From: Nonlabens sp. MB-3u-79
GTDB taxonomy: Bacteria > Bacteroidota > Bacteroidia > Flavobacteriales > Flavobacteriaceae
DNA: 64,000 nt
Assembly: GCF_002831625.1 (NCBI RefSeq)
Contig: NZ_CP025116.1
Coordinates: 2,037,501 to 2,101,500 of the forward strand
Reading direction: 5' to 3'
This document shows, in pieces, positions 21,001 to 28,693 of this stretch. Position numbers and translations under genes: made by a program. The notes beneath the pieces are model-generated. The model was not told where the DNA came from. It saw only the letters and a program-made list of their open reading frames with translations, and did not search any database. Numbering within the stretch: the first letter of the stretch is position 1; every line of letters begins with the position of its first letter.

Positions 21001-21076
21001 TATTGGTGTGTGAGTAAAAAACAAAGCAAGGGGACCATCAGAATCTCGCAACCAAAAATAATTCAATAAAACAAGC

Positions 21077-21127
21077 TTACTTTCCTAAAAGTAAAGTATA
21101 TTTGTCATTATAATAAAAATACTTTAC
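21077..21127 (+). promoter_or_regulatory. promoter and operator-like inverted repeats of the membrane protein/XRE operon
   Basis: A -7 box TATATTTG (21097-21104) overlaps the left arm of a perfect 9-bp inverted repeat, GTAAAGTAT (21091-21099) and ATACTTTAC (21119-21127), which ends 3 nt before the ATG at 21131. A second overlapping inverted repeat, TTACTTT-CCTA-AAAGTAA, lies at 21077-21094. Such symmetrical sites over a promoter are what a dimeric XRE repressor encoded downstream would bind. Autoregulation is inference. Confidence 0.55.
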
Positions 21128-21130
21128 GTT

Positions 21131-21583
21131 ATGAAAAGTTCTGTTTTAAAAAAGTTTTGCGAATTTGAAAAGAAAGGCGGCGCTTTTCCACTTATTTCTT
21201 ATAAGTTTAAATGGATAGGATCTATAATCGCCATCACTGCTGTAGCAGCACTTTTATCAATTAAAATAGTTGATATTTCACAAGCAGCATTTTATAAGCA
21301 GCTGTTTATGCATGTCGTGTTGATCGGTTTATTTATAGTAGTTATTGCCAAAGATAAAAATGAAGATGAGCGCATCAATAAGTTGCGCTATCGCGCCTTT
21401 GCCTTTGCTTTTGTATTAGGAACGGCAATGATATTACTCATGCCTCTTGCAGCGATGTTTTTAGATGCTCTAGCGGGTAGATTGCCTTTAGAATGGGAGC
21501 AAGATCAAAGTGTCTTTTTTATCATGTCTTCTTTCTTGTTTTATTACTTGATGTATTTTCAGATTTTTAAAAGACAGTTGTAA
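21131..21583 (+). CDS. small integral membrane protein of an XRE-linked pair
   Basis: 150 residues with four probable membrane helices (roughly residues 30-48, 58-75, 95-115, 128-145) and a charged loop KDKNEDERINKLRYR in the middle. I do not recognise a named family. Small membrane proteins of this shape coupled to a 65-70-residue XRE regulator are a recurrent two-gene arrangement in Firmicutes and Bacteroidota. The stop codon overlaps the regulator start by one base (TAATG), so the two are translationally coupled. A promoter with symmetrical operator-like sites lies just upstream. Confidence 0.8.
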   Translation: MKSSVLKKFCEFEKKGGAFPLISYKFKWIGSIIAITAVAALLSIKIVDISQAAFYKQLFMHVVLIGLFIVVIAKDKNEDERINKLRYRAFAFAFVLGTAMILLMPLAAMFLDALAGRLPLEWEQDQSVFFIMSSFLFYYLMYFQIFKRQL

Positions 21584-21783
21584 TGAAAAACACGGTCCAT
21601 GTGCAACGCGCCATTCATAAAATGACACAAGCAGATCTTTCTCAGGCCATAGGCGTTTCTAGACAAACCATCAATTCCATTGAGAAAAATAGATATGTTC
21701 CTTCTACCGTGCTGGCTTTAAAAATTGCGCGTTTATTTAAAGTCGCGGTAGAAGATATTTTTGAGCTGGACGAAAAAGATTAG
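21583..21783 (+). CDS. XRE-family helix-turn-helix regulator
   Basis: A 66-residue protein consisting almost entirely of a Cro/C1-type HTH. It contains MTQADLSQAIGVSRQTINSIEK with the recognition helix at SRQTINSIE, then RYVPSTVLALKIARLFKVAVEDIFELDE. This is the compact YozG-like form that typically controls its own operon. The start overlaps the stop of the membrane protein gene by one base. It probably acts in the cytoplasm as a dimer on the inverted repeats at 21077-21127. Confidence 0.92.
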   Translation: MKNTVHVQRAIHKMTQADLSQAIGVSRQTINSIEKNRYVPSTVLALKIARLFKVAVEDIFELDEKD

Positions 21784-21788
21784 CGGGA

Positions 21789-22496
21789 TTAAGGAATTAC
21801 CTTCAAATCTGTAACTGGGATTTCTATTCCGAATAGGGTACGCTTTCGCGAAAGCGGAAATCCGCCAGCTGTCATCTCCCAATTGGACCATTTTGCTTCT
21901 ATTCCATCAAATGGAATAATACTCACCCACATTTTAAAAGCAATGGGTTGGTAATTCTCATCCACTTCCCATAAGTAAGTATCTCCAGGAGTAGTACCTC
22001 CAGAATTGTATTTTACTAGGAGTTTTTGTCGACCATTTTCCTCAACTAGCTCTCTAGTGGTGCCTATATCAAATATTTTATGAGGTGCCACCACCCAAAA
22101 ACTATCATTATTAAAATTGAATGCTGCATAATCGATAGCCTCTTGTTTTTCTTCTCCTTCTATTCGTTTTCCCTTTTTAAAAGCAAAACTTATTTTAGGA
22201 TATTGCGTCTGGTAAGAAACTCGATAATCATCCCAATAGACATCTACCATATTTTGTTGAAGTTTCCATTCATAGCGATTCACACCTCTAAAGGTCCAGT
22301 GGATTTCCTTAGCCTGAGTAAATTCTTTGTGATGAATGGCATCCAATATTTTAAAAGCCATTTCATCTGCTGGTTTTCCTGGAATTCCTTTAGGAATATC
22401 GTCGTTATATACCAGTTTTAAAACTATAAAGGTGACAAGAAGGAAGGCCACAAGAGCTAAAATACCTTTTAATAAAAAGTGAAATATTTTTTTCAA
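21789..22496 (-). CDS. membrane-anchored hypothetical protein
   Basis: 235 residues with one N-terminal membrane segment (LLKGILALVAFLLVTFIVLKLVY) and a soluble, Trp- and Tyr-rich, probably beta-rich domain (residues 40-235: WTFRGVNRYEWKLQQNMVDVYWDDYRV, then YLWEVDENYQPIAFKMWVSIIPFDGIEAKW). No catalytic motif is seen and I do not recognise the family. It is convergent with the XRE gene, which ends 5 nt away. A palindrome copy encodes LSRK near residue 214. Confidence 0.75.
   Translation of the reverse strand: MKKIFHFLLKGILALVAFLLVTFIVLKLVYNDDIPKGIPGKPADEMAFKILDAIHHKEFTQAKEIHWTFRGVNRYEWKLQQNMVDVYWDDYRVSYQTQYPKISFAFKKGKRIEGEEKQEAIDYAAFNFNNDSFWVVAPHKIFDIGTTRELVEENGRQKLLVKYNSGGTTPGDTYLWEVDENYQPIAFKMWVSIIPFDGIEAKWSNWEMTAGGFPLSRKRTLFGIEIPVTDLKVIP
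21842..21855. repeat. palindrome copy inside the membrane-anchored hypothetical gene
   Basis: Perfect GCTTTCGCGAAAGC, read on the coding (minus) strand as L-S-R-K within GFPLSRKRTLFG near residue 214 of 235. Confidence 0.9.
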
Positions 22497-22684
22497 AGTG
22501 TTGGAAATTTATAGATTGGGGTCAAAGATAAACTTATAGGATCGTTATGGAATATTCTAGATCGAGTTGGATCAATTATATTTTAATAATTATATGTCTA
22601 GAGCCAAATTCTATGGTAGGACAACCTGTTTATATACCGCCGAGGTTGCTACAAATGAATTTGATTTGAAAAGCAGTCGCTGCA

Positions 22685-22729
22685 AAAAAGAAACCCCTTA
22701 AAATCGCAGATTTTAAGGGGTTTCTTTTT
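22685..22729 (-). terminator. very strong bidirectional terminator after ppa
   Basis: A perfect 21-bp stem (22685-22705 and 22709-22729) with a 3-nt loop. The core is CCCCTTAAAATC/GATTTTAAGGGG, flanked by A-run and T-run ends. It lies 17 bp after the ppa stop on the minus strand. The other orientation would protect against read-through from the left. Confidence 0.92.
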
Positions 22730-22746
22730 GGAGTAGGGCTACCTAA

Positions 22747-23286
22747 TTATTTGGTACCAAACTTTACTTTATAATCTTCAATAGATTGATTTACAATTTG
22801 CAATGCTTTTTCACGACCTTGAAACTCTTCTACTTCTACGGTTTTGTTTTCTAGTTTCTTATAATCTTGGAAGAAATTACGCATTTCTTTTTTCCAAAAC
22901 TCTGGAAGCTCACTTACGTCATTAAAATGAGCAACAGACATATCATTTGCAGCAACAGCTATGATCTTGTCATCCATTTCACCACCGTCTAGCATTTGCA
23001 TAACACCTATCACTTTAGCTCTAACAAGACACATTGGTACAATCTCGATTTGAGAAAGAACTAAGATGTCTAGAGGGTCGTCATCATCACAATAGGTTTG
23101 TGGAATAAAACCATAGTTGGTAGGATAGTACATAGAAGAGTAGATCACACGATCTAGAATTAGCATTCCAGATTCTTTATCCAACTCGTATTTTGCTCTT
23201 GTATTTTTTGGGATCTCTATAATTCCTGTTACATGTCCTGGTGCATCTGCTCCATAACTTACGTCGTGCCAAGCGTGTTTAGTCAT
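22747..23286 (-). CDS. ppa: inorganic pyrophosphatase (family I)
   Basis: Soluble enzyme that hydrolyses PPi to phosphate and drives biosynthetic reactions. The 179 residues are normal for the family. The active-site pattern is visible: [14 protein letters not shown] near the N-terminus, [25 protein letters not shown] with the metal-binding aspartates, and [13 protein letters not shown]. It is monocistronic, with its own -7 box upstream and a strong terminator downstream. Confidence 0.97.
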   Translation of the reverse strand: MTKHAWHDVSYGADAPGHVTGIIEIPKNTRAKYELDKESGMLILDRVIYSSMYYPTNYGFIPQTYCDDDDPLDILVLSQIEIVPMCLVRAKVIGVMQMLDGGEMDDKIIAVAANDMSVAHFNDVSELPEFWKKEMRNFFQDYKKLENKTVEVEEFQGREKALQIVNQSIEDYKVKFGTK

Positions 23287-23309
23287 TGTATTGTTTTTTT
23301 AAGCGGCTG

Positions 23310-23317
23310 CAAAAATA
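23310..23317 (-). promoter_or_regulatory. -7 box of ppa
   Basis: TATTTTTG on the minus strand, 23 nt before the ppa ATG. The -33 position is occupied by a palindrome copy (23329-23342) rather than by a TTG, so a repeat copy lies where the upstream promoter element should be. Confidence 0.5.
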
Positions 23318-23328
23318 GGATGTATTCG

Positions 23329-23342
23329 GCTTTCGCGAAAGC
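23329..23342. repeat. palindrome copy upstream of ppa
   Basis: Perfect GCTTTCGCGAAAGC in the ppa promoter region, about 12 nt upstream of the -7 box. Confidence 0.9.
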
Positions 23343-23489
23343 GAAACAGCATTAACTTATGGTAAACTCACCTTATTTATCCTGTTTAAAGTTACGATAA
23401 CGGTTGCGACACCTCTTTTTAAGCATAAACCAATGTTAAATGCATAACAGAATACTTCGGTTTCCCTTTTTGTCGATTATTTTTAGACT

Positions 23490-24644
23490 ATGGCGCAAGA
23501 AAGATTAGGTTTTAAGTTTGAATTTTTTAATCCGAAAGAAAAGGATCCTTTTGAGAAGCTCTTTGATATCTTCAAAGAATTGATCACGCATACTTCTGGA
23601 GACTTTGATGAGGCGATAGAATGGCTAAGAGAATTAGATAAAGAATACAAGCTTACCACAGCAGAATATACGGTAGACGACTTTATAGAAGACTTGAAAG
23701 CGCGGGGTTATATCAAAGAAGAGTTTGATCCAAATGATGAGAATAAAGAAGGAGGAGAAGAAGGCGATGGAGATAGACCGGGACGTTTTTCTATAACTGC
23801 AAAAACAGAGCAGTTGCTGCGCAAACATGCGCTAGATCAAATTTTTGGTAACATGCGCAAAGGAAATAGCGGTAACCATAAAACAGGTAAATTAGGTCAA
23901 GGGGATGAGCACAGCGGCGATTACAGACCTTATAGATTTGGTGATGGACTGGATAGTATTTCCATGACAGAGAGTTTGCGCAACGCACAGGTCAATCACG
24001 GGATGGGTAATTTCAACCTTACCGAAGATGACCTCGTAGTTGAAGACTCTCAATTTAAAGCACAGATGAGTACGGTATTGATGATCGATATCTCTCATTC
24101 CATGATTCTTTATGGAGAAGACCGCATCACACCAGCAAAAAAGGTAGCGATGGCACTGGCAGAATTGATAACCACTCGTTACCCAAAAGACACCTTAGAC
24201 ATCATCGTTTTTGGTAATGATTCCTGGCCTATAAATATTGCAGATTTACCTTATCTTAAGGTAGGTCCTTATCACACCAATACTGTTGCAGGTTTACAAC
24301 TAGCTATGGATATCTTGAGAAGAAAACGCAATACCAACAAACAGATCTTTATGATAACGGACGGCAAGCCCAGTTGCTTGCGATTAAAAGATGGTACGTA
24401 TTATAAAAACTCTAATGGTCTGGATGAATACATTGTAGAGAAATGCTACACCATGGCTGCACAAGCGAGAAGATTGCATATTCCTATTACTACCTTTATG
24501 ATTGCAAATGATCCTTACTTGCAACGTTTTATAGATCAGTTTACAGAAGCTAATCAAGGAAAAGCATTTTTTACTGGACTGCAAGGATTGGGCGAGATGA
24601 TTTTTAGCGATTATGAAGCGAATAGAAAAAAACGACTAAAGTAA
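23490..24644 (+). CDS. VWA (von Willebrand factor type A) domain protein
   Basis: A 384-residue soluble protein. The N-terminal 100 residues are charged and helical (DPFEKLFDIFKEL, DEAIEWLRELDKEY). A linker rich in Gly, Glu and Asp follows. The VWA domain starts near residue 190, with the MIDAS motif DISHS in TVLMIDISHSMI and the distal TDG in FMITDGKPS. Proteins of this kind usually work with a MoxR/chelatase-type AAA ATPase encoded next door. No such gene is adjacent here, so the partner must be elsewhere or absent. No signal peptide is seen. It is convergent with a small lipoprotein gene only 4 bp away. Confidence 0.85.
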   Translation: MAQERLGFKFEFFNPKEKDPFEKLFDIFKELITHTSGDFDEAIEWLRELDKEYKLTTAEYTVDDFIEDLKARGYIKEEFDPNDENKEGGEEGDGDRPGRFSITAKTEQLLRKHALDQIFGNMRKGNSGNHKTGKLGQGDEHSGDYRPYRFGDGLDSISMTESLRNAQVNHGMGNFNLTEDDLVVEDSQFKAQMSTVLMIDISHSMILYGEDRITPAKKVAMALAELITTRYPKDTLDIIVFGNDSWPINIADLPYLKVGPYHTNTVAGLQLAMDILRRKRNTNKQIFMITDGKPSCLRLKDGTYYKNSNGLDEYIVEKCYTMAAQARRLHIPITTFMIANDPYLQRFIDQFTEANQGKAFFTGLQGLGEMIFSDYEANRKKRLK

Positions 24645-24648
24645 TTTT

Positions 24649-24984
24649 TTAGTAATACGATTCACAGTAATTGGTAAAGCGATATTCACCGTTAGAATAA
24701 GGTGAGGTTGCGTAATAGATGCCAAAAGAGTAATTTAAATACCTTTCTTGTTGAGATTTAACCCAGCTTCTTTCTTTAGAAGTGATATCATTACCCTTGC
24801 TATTTCTAATAAGGACAGCATCTTTGTACTCGCCATCGTGATATAATTCAGAATCACATACGATGACACGACATTGAGATCCATTAGCTTGATTGAAATT
24901 ACTCAATCCCGCAGCCATTTCGGCACAAGAGTGTAAGTTGATGCTTATAAAGATAAAACTTAAGAAAAAGACAAAACGTTTCAT
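24649..24984 (-). CDS. small putative lipoprotein
   Basis: 111 residues with an N-terminal hydrophobic stretch ending in LHSC (MKRFVFFLSFIFISINLHSC), a probable lipoprotein signal with Cys at 20. The mature part is short, with three further Cys residues and a Tyr-rich C-terminus (RYLNYSFGIYYATSPYSNGEYRFTNYC). No family recognised. It is divergent from the beta-barrel gene, and a long perfect hairpin lies in the shared upstream region. Confidence 0.65.
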   Translation of the reverse strand: MKRFVFFLSFIFISINLHSCAEMAAGLSNFNQANGSQCRVIVCDSELYHDGEYKDAVLIRNSKGNDITSKERSWVKSQQERYLNYSFGIYYATSPYSNGEYRFTNYCESYY

Positions 24985-25026
24985 ATCATTTGAATTTATA
25001 GTAGTTAAATTTATAATTTTCTACTC

Positions 25027-25062
25027 TTACTAAAAATACCCTGTATAGGGTATTTTTAGTAA
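25027..25062. repeat. long perfect inverted repeat in a divergent promoter region
   Basis: TTACTAAAAATACCCT (25027-25042), loop GTAT, AGGGTATTTTTAGTAA (25047-25062): 16 matching base pairs with no mismatch. It lies upstream of both the lipoprotein (minus) and the beta-barrel gene (plus), so a simple terminator role at a gene end does not fit. It may be an operator, an RNA hairpin or an insulator. Confidence 0.85.
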
Positions 25063-25118
25063 AAAGGGACTTCATAATTTCTCTTTTAAGAATAGGAAGA
25101 TTTACAAAAGCATTTTTA

Positions 25119-25126
25119 TATATTTG
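25119..25126 (+). promoter_or_regulatory. -7 box of the outer-membrane beta-barrel gene
   Basis: TATATTTG, 24 nt before the ATG at 25151. The box contains the possible TTG start at 25124, which favours the downstream ATG. Confidence 0.6.
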
Positions 25127-25150
25127 ACATGCTTACCAAAAACAAAAACA

Positions 25151-25741
25151 ATGAAAACTATTTACCTTTCTTTAGTTGCTTTATTTCTTGCAACCTTTAC
25201 TACAGTAGCCCAAGATCTTTCTTATGGAGTTATAGGTGGTGTGAACTTTTCAAAAATCGATAACCTAGGTGGGGATGGTTTTGAAAACAATAGATTAGGC
25301 TTCCATTTAGGTGGAGTTGCCGAATTAGCATTTGCTGAAAAATGGTCTTATGAGGCTAGTTTGTTGTATTCTGTAGAAGGAGAAGAATTTGATAATGCAG
25401 CAGGAACATCTACAGATGTAAAATTACAATACATCAATGTGCCACTACAATTCAAATACTATGCTTACAAGAATTTTAGTATTCACTTCGGTCCACAAAT
25501 AGGCTTTTTACTTAAAGGAGAACAATCTATAGGTGACGGGGACGCTGTGGAGATTGAAGACACTGTCAATACTAACTTTGCAGGTACTGCAGGATTAGGT
25601 TATGATTTAAAAGAATACAACTTATATTTTAAAGGAACTTTTACTTACGGTTTTTCTGACATATTAGACAATGAAACTGATGGTGTAAACAGAAACCAGC
25701 TTCCAGGAAGCGTTCACTTATCAGTAGGTTATAAGTTCTAA
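25151..25741 (+). CDS. outer-membrane beta-barrel protein (porin-like)
   Basis: From the ATG at 25151 it has 196 residues. It starts with a typical signal peptide (MKTIYLSLVALFLATFTTVAQ, cleavage after about residue 20). The remainder alternates in the manner of a small 8-stranded barrel: DLSYGVIGGVNFSKID, LGFHLGGVAELAF, WSYEASLLYSVEG, LQYINVPLQFKYYAYKNFSIHFGPQIGFLLKG, and a final strand ending VHLSVGYKF with the aromatic C-terminus expected by the BAM machinery. It matches the general PorT/OMP beta-barrel family. The exact function is unknown. A bidirectional terminator follows. Confidence 0.88.
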   Translation: MKTIYLSLVALFLATFTTVAQDLSYGVIGGVNFSKIDNLGGDGFENNRLGFHLGGVAELAFAEKWSYEASLLYSVEGEEFDNAAGTSTDVKLQYINVPLQFKYYAYKNFSIHFGPQIGFLLKGEQSIGDGDAVEIEDTVNTNFAGTAGLGYDLKEYNLYFKGTFTYGFSDILDNETDGVNRNQLPGSVHLSVGYKF

Positions 25742-25767
25742 GAAGATTATTAACTGATGATGTTTTA

Positions 25768-25799
25768 AAAAAAATGCGGCCAGAGGCCGCATTTTTTTT
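25768..25799. terminator. bidirectional terminator between convergent genes
   Basis: GCGGCC-AGA-GGCCGC core extended by A/T pairs on each side, with an A-run on the left and nine T on the right. It lies between the beta-barrel gene (plus) and the membrane protein gene (minus) and can serve both. Confidence 0.93.
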
Positions 25800-25817
25800 T
25801 GCTCTTTCAAGAGATGT

Positions 25818-26459
25818 TTAAACTTCCATTCTCTTCAATTCATTGTAATTACGTTTCAATTTGCGCAGTAAAATACCATAGATCAATTGATAGATCAAAT
25901 ACATAATCACACAAATAATCAAGAATGCAACAAAGGAAGCTCCTAACGCCATGAGGTAGAACATGGTCTCATTACCTGCCATTTTAGGAGATGCTAGAAG
26001 TTTAGTAACGTTGGGGTCTTTAGGAATCACCACAGCCGTAGCTATCATTCCTACCAGCATCATATAAATCAAGTTGTACCAGATGTACCATTTCATGGTG
26101 CGTCTCGTCTTTAGAATATTATTCATAAGACTTTGGGTAGGTTGTGAGGTAGAGATGTTCTTATAATTGGAATAGAATAAATATATAAAAATGATAATGA
26201 TTAAGTAATGGAAAATTGTAGAACCGTAATAAAAAGGTCCTCCCATCATTTCAATCACATTGGTTTCTTGATTTGCAAAGTGGGATACAAGACCCAACAC
26301 AATAAACACAGCAAATTCTATCATGGCAATGATAAACAGCCATTTCACTATTCCTGAAGATTTTCTCGCAAGCAATCCAGTGAGTTGATCTTTAGTAAAT
26401 CGAGGCGAGTTATCAGTTTGTGACCGCCAGTTTTGTTTTAATATATCTAGTTGATCCAT
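25818..26459 (-). CDS. membrane protein paired with an ECF sigma factor (possible anti-sigma role)
   Basis: 213 residues with a hydrophilic N-terminal 35 (MDQLDILKQNWRSQ) and four probable membrane helices at about residues 40-60, 80-100, 125-145 and 170-195. It starts 4 nt after the stop of a sigma-factor gene on the same strand. This sigma/membrane-protein order is common in flavobacteria. An anti-sigma role is the natural guess, but I see no zinc-finger (ZAS) or other named anti-sigma motif, so it is inference from context. Confidence 0.8.
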   Translation of the reverse strand: MDQLDILKQNWRSQTDNSPRFTKDQLTGLLARKSSGIVKWLFIIAMIEFAVFIVLGLVSHFANQETNVIEMMGGPFYYGSTIFHYLIIIIFIYLFYSNYKNISTSQPTQSLMNNILKTRRTMKWYIWYNLIYMMLVGMIATAVVIPKDPNVTKLLASPKMAGNETMFYLMALGASFVAFLIICVIMYLIYQLIYGILLRKLKRNYNELKRMEV

Positions 26460-26463
26460 GATT

Positions 26464-26958
26464 TTATGGATTAATTATGTTAGTTAATTTTGTTTTTATC
26501 CTGTTCATCTTCACTCTAGCATTTACTTCAGAGATCCCCATGGTTTCCGCTATTTCTCTGTAATTTTTATCTTCAAGATATAGAAAAACCAATGCTTTTT
26601 CTATATCGTTTAATTGTTTTACCGCTCCGTAAAGCAATGTAAGCTGCTCCATTTGTGGATCGTCCTCGCGACGGTCTTCAATCTTAAATTGTACCGACTC
26701 ATAATCTTGAGTTTTTACCCTTCTTGTAGATTTTCTATAGAGTGTAATCGCAGTGTTTAAAGCTACTCGATACATCCAAGTACTGAATTTAGCGTCTCCT
26801 CTAAATTTGGGGTAAGCACGCCATAATTGTACGGTCACTTCTTGAAAAAGGTCGTTATGTGCATGCTGATCATTAGTATATAGGCGGCATATTTTATGCA
26901 CTATATTCTGATTCTCATCGAGCTGTTTAACAAATTCTTTTTCGAGTTTCTTACTCAC
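26464..26958 (-). CDS. RNA polymerase ECF-type sigma-70 factor
   Basis: 164 residues with the two ECF regions. Region 2 is HKICRLYTNDQHAHNDLFQEVTVQLWRAYPKFRGDAKFSTWMYRVALNTA. Region 4 near the C-terminus is KALVFLYLEDKNYREIAETMGISEVNARVKMNRIKTKL, with a helix-turn-helix. It directs core RNA polymerase to a small regulon, probably including its own operon. It is transcribed first, with the membrane protein gene 4 nt downstream. Confidence 0.94.
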   Translation of the reverse strand: MSKKLEKEFVKQLDENQNIVHKICRLYTNDQHAHNDLFQEVTVQLWRAYPKFRGDAKFSTWMYRVALNTAITLYRKSTRRVKTQDYESVQFKIEDRREDDPQMEQLTLLYGAVKQLNDIEKALVFLYLEDKNYREIAETMGISEVNARVKMNRIKTKLTNIINP

Positions 26959-27215
26959 TTTTTGATGGTATGGTTGTTAGATAGGTCCACTGTTTTTTAG
27001 AAACGTTACACTTCACTGGAAGGATTTCATATGTTGATCAGTTTGAGCAGTTAAATGTTTAGTACATCGCAACAGATTATTCAAGTGCAGCCCTGCTTAA
27101 GTGTGGTGTTTTAATAAGTTGAACCACTGAAATACATCATAAAAAATCAAAACACTAAGTTGGCTCTACAGTATGAAAAGATTGTTAATCGCTCGATAAA
27201 CCAGCTCTTAAAAAT

Positions 27216-27223
27216 TATATTTG
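27216..27223 (+). promoter_or_regulatory. -7 box of ndh
   Basis: TATATTTG, 15 nt before the ATG at 27239. It overlaps the in-frame TTG at 27221, making that upstream start unlikely. Confidence 0.6.
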
Positions 27224-27238
27224 TTGAAATATAAAAAC

Positions 27239-28528
27239 ATGAATATACCGCATTCAGATTTCCCACGAGTTATTGTTGTGGGCGGCGGTTTCGGAGGAGT
27301 GACGCTTTCGCGAAAGCTAACCAAACAAAATTTTCAAGTCGTACTTATAGATCATCATAATTACCATAATTTCCAGCCGTTGATGTATCAAGTGGCGACT
27401 AGTGGTCTAGAGCCTGATTCTATAGCTTTTCCATTAAGAGGGCTGGTCAATGACGGCACTAATTTTATATTTCGGCTTGCTGAAGTAGAGTCTGTAGAGC
27501 CGGTCATGAAAACACTTAAAACCTCCATAGGAGAGGTCACTTTTGATTACTTGGTCATTGCGACAGGAACTAAGACCAATTTTTTTGGCAATAAAGTACT
27601 AGAAGAAACTTCTTTACAAATGAAAAGTGTTCCTCAAGCGCTCAACATAAGAAGTTATATGCTTCAAAATCTAGAGAAGGCGACACTGACCAACGATGCA
27701 GAAGAACAAAAGAAGCTTATGCGTATCGTACTTTCTGGAGCTGGACCTACTGGAGTGGAGTTAGCAGGAGCCTTTGCCGAATTTAAAAAAGGAGTGCTCG
27801 CTAATGATTATCCAGATCTGAATCCAGAACATATGGAAATTCATTTGTTAGATGGTACCAGTCGAGTTCTTGCAAGTATGAGCGAGAAGGCCTCTCAAAA
27901 AGCCGAAAAATACTTGAAAGAGCTAGGAGTAAACATCCATCTTAATGTTATGGTGAAAAGCTATAATGAAGAAACAGTTTTAACTAATACAGATTTAAAA
28001 ATTAAAGCACTCACTTTTATATGGAGTGCTGGAGTTATTGGAAATCCTATAGAAGGGATTCGGGAGCAAAGTGTCGATCAAAAATCCCAGCGCTTTCTGG
28101 TAGATCGTATGAATAGGGTAGAAGGGTACGAAAATATTTTTGCCATTGGTGATATTGCTTTAATGAAAACACCTGAATTTCCACAGGGACACCCTCAAGT
28201 GGCACAACCAGCTATCCAACAAGGCAAATTGCTCGTCAAGAATTTTAAACGCATACTTCACGATCAGCCACTTAAGACATTTTCTTATTTTGATAAAGGT
28301 AGTATGGCGACCATAGGAAGAAACAAAGCAGTCGCCGATGTAAAATCATTTACGTTAGGTGGTTTTCTAGCCTGGATTATTTGGCTGGCCGTACACTTGT
28401 ATTTCTTAGTAGGAGTGAGAAACAGGTTAATTGTATTTCTAAATTGGGTCTATAACTACTTCAATTTTGATAGAGCAGCACGATTGATTATACGGCCTTA
28501 CCAAAAGAAAGAGTTTTCTGATAAATAG
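27239..28528 (+). CDS. ndh: type II NADH dehydrogenase (NDH-2)
   Basis: Peripheral membrane flavoprotein that passes electrons from NADH to quinone without pumping protons. From the ATG at 27239 it has 429 residues. The FAD-binding motif VVGGGFGGV is near residue 12-20. The NAD-binding motif LSGAGPTGVELAGAFAEF is near residue 165. The FAD-closing motif FAIGDIALM is near residue 300. The C-terminal 60 residues carry a hydrophobic stretch (GFLAWIIWLAVHLYFLVGV) for membrane attachment, as in other NDH-2 enzymes. A palindrome copy encodes LSRK at residues 23-26, directly after the first glycine-rich loop. Monocistronic. Confidence 0.93.
   Translation: MNIPHSDFPRVIVVGGGFGGVTLSRKLTKQNFQVVLIDHHNYHNFQPLMYQVATSGLEPDSIAFPLRGLVNDGTNFIFRLAEVESVEPVMKTLKTSIGEVTFDYLVIATGTKTNFFGNKVLEETSLQMKSVPQALNIRSYMLQNLEKATLTNDAEEQKKLMRIVLSGAGPTGVELAGAFAEFKKGVLANDYPDLNPEHMEIHLLDGTSRVLASMSEKASQKAEKYLKELGVNIHLNVMVKSYNEETVLTNTDLKIKALTFIWSAGVIGNPIEGIREQSVDQKSQRFLVDRMNRVEGYENIFAIGDIALMKTPEFPQGHPQVAQPAIQQGKLLVKNFKRILHDQPLKTFSYFDKGSMATIGRNKAVADVKSFTLGGFLAWIIWLAVHLYFLVGVRNRLIVFLNWVYNYFNFDRAARLIIRPYQKKEFSDK
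27304..27317. repeat. palindrome copy inside ndh
   Basis: Perfect GCTTTCGCGAAAGC in the helix following the GGGFGG dinucleotide-binding loop, read as L-S-R-K. Confidence 0.9.
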
Positions 28529-28620
28529 AAATAGTTTATCAAGAAAAGCAGTAGGCTAGATGATAAGACTTGCATAGTACAATTATGCTTTAAATAATAT
28601 ATAAATAAGTCTTCCTTTAG

Positions 28621-28628
28621 TACCTTTG
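28621..28628 (+). promoter_or_regulatory. -7 box of lpdA
   Basis: TACCTTTG matches TAnnTTTG and would give a leader of about 60 nt before the ATG at 28694. Confidence 0.5.
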
Positions 28629-28693
28629 TAGTATCAAATAAGCTTCGTGTTTAATTGATTACAAGACTTTATTATAAAATAAAACCAACCCTT

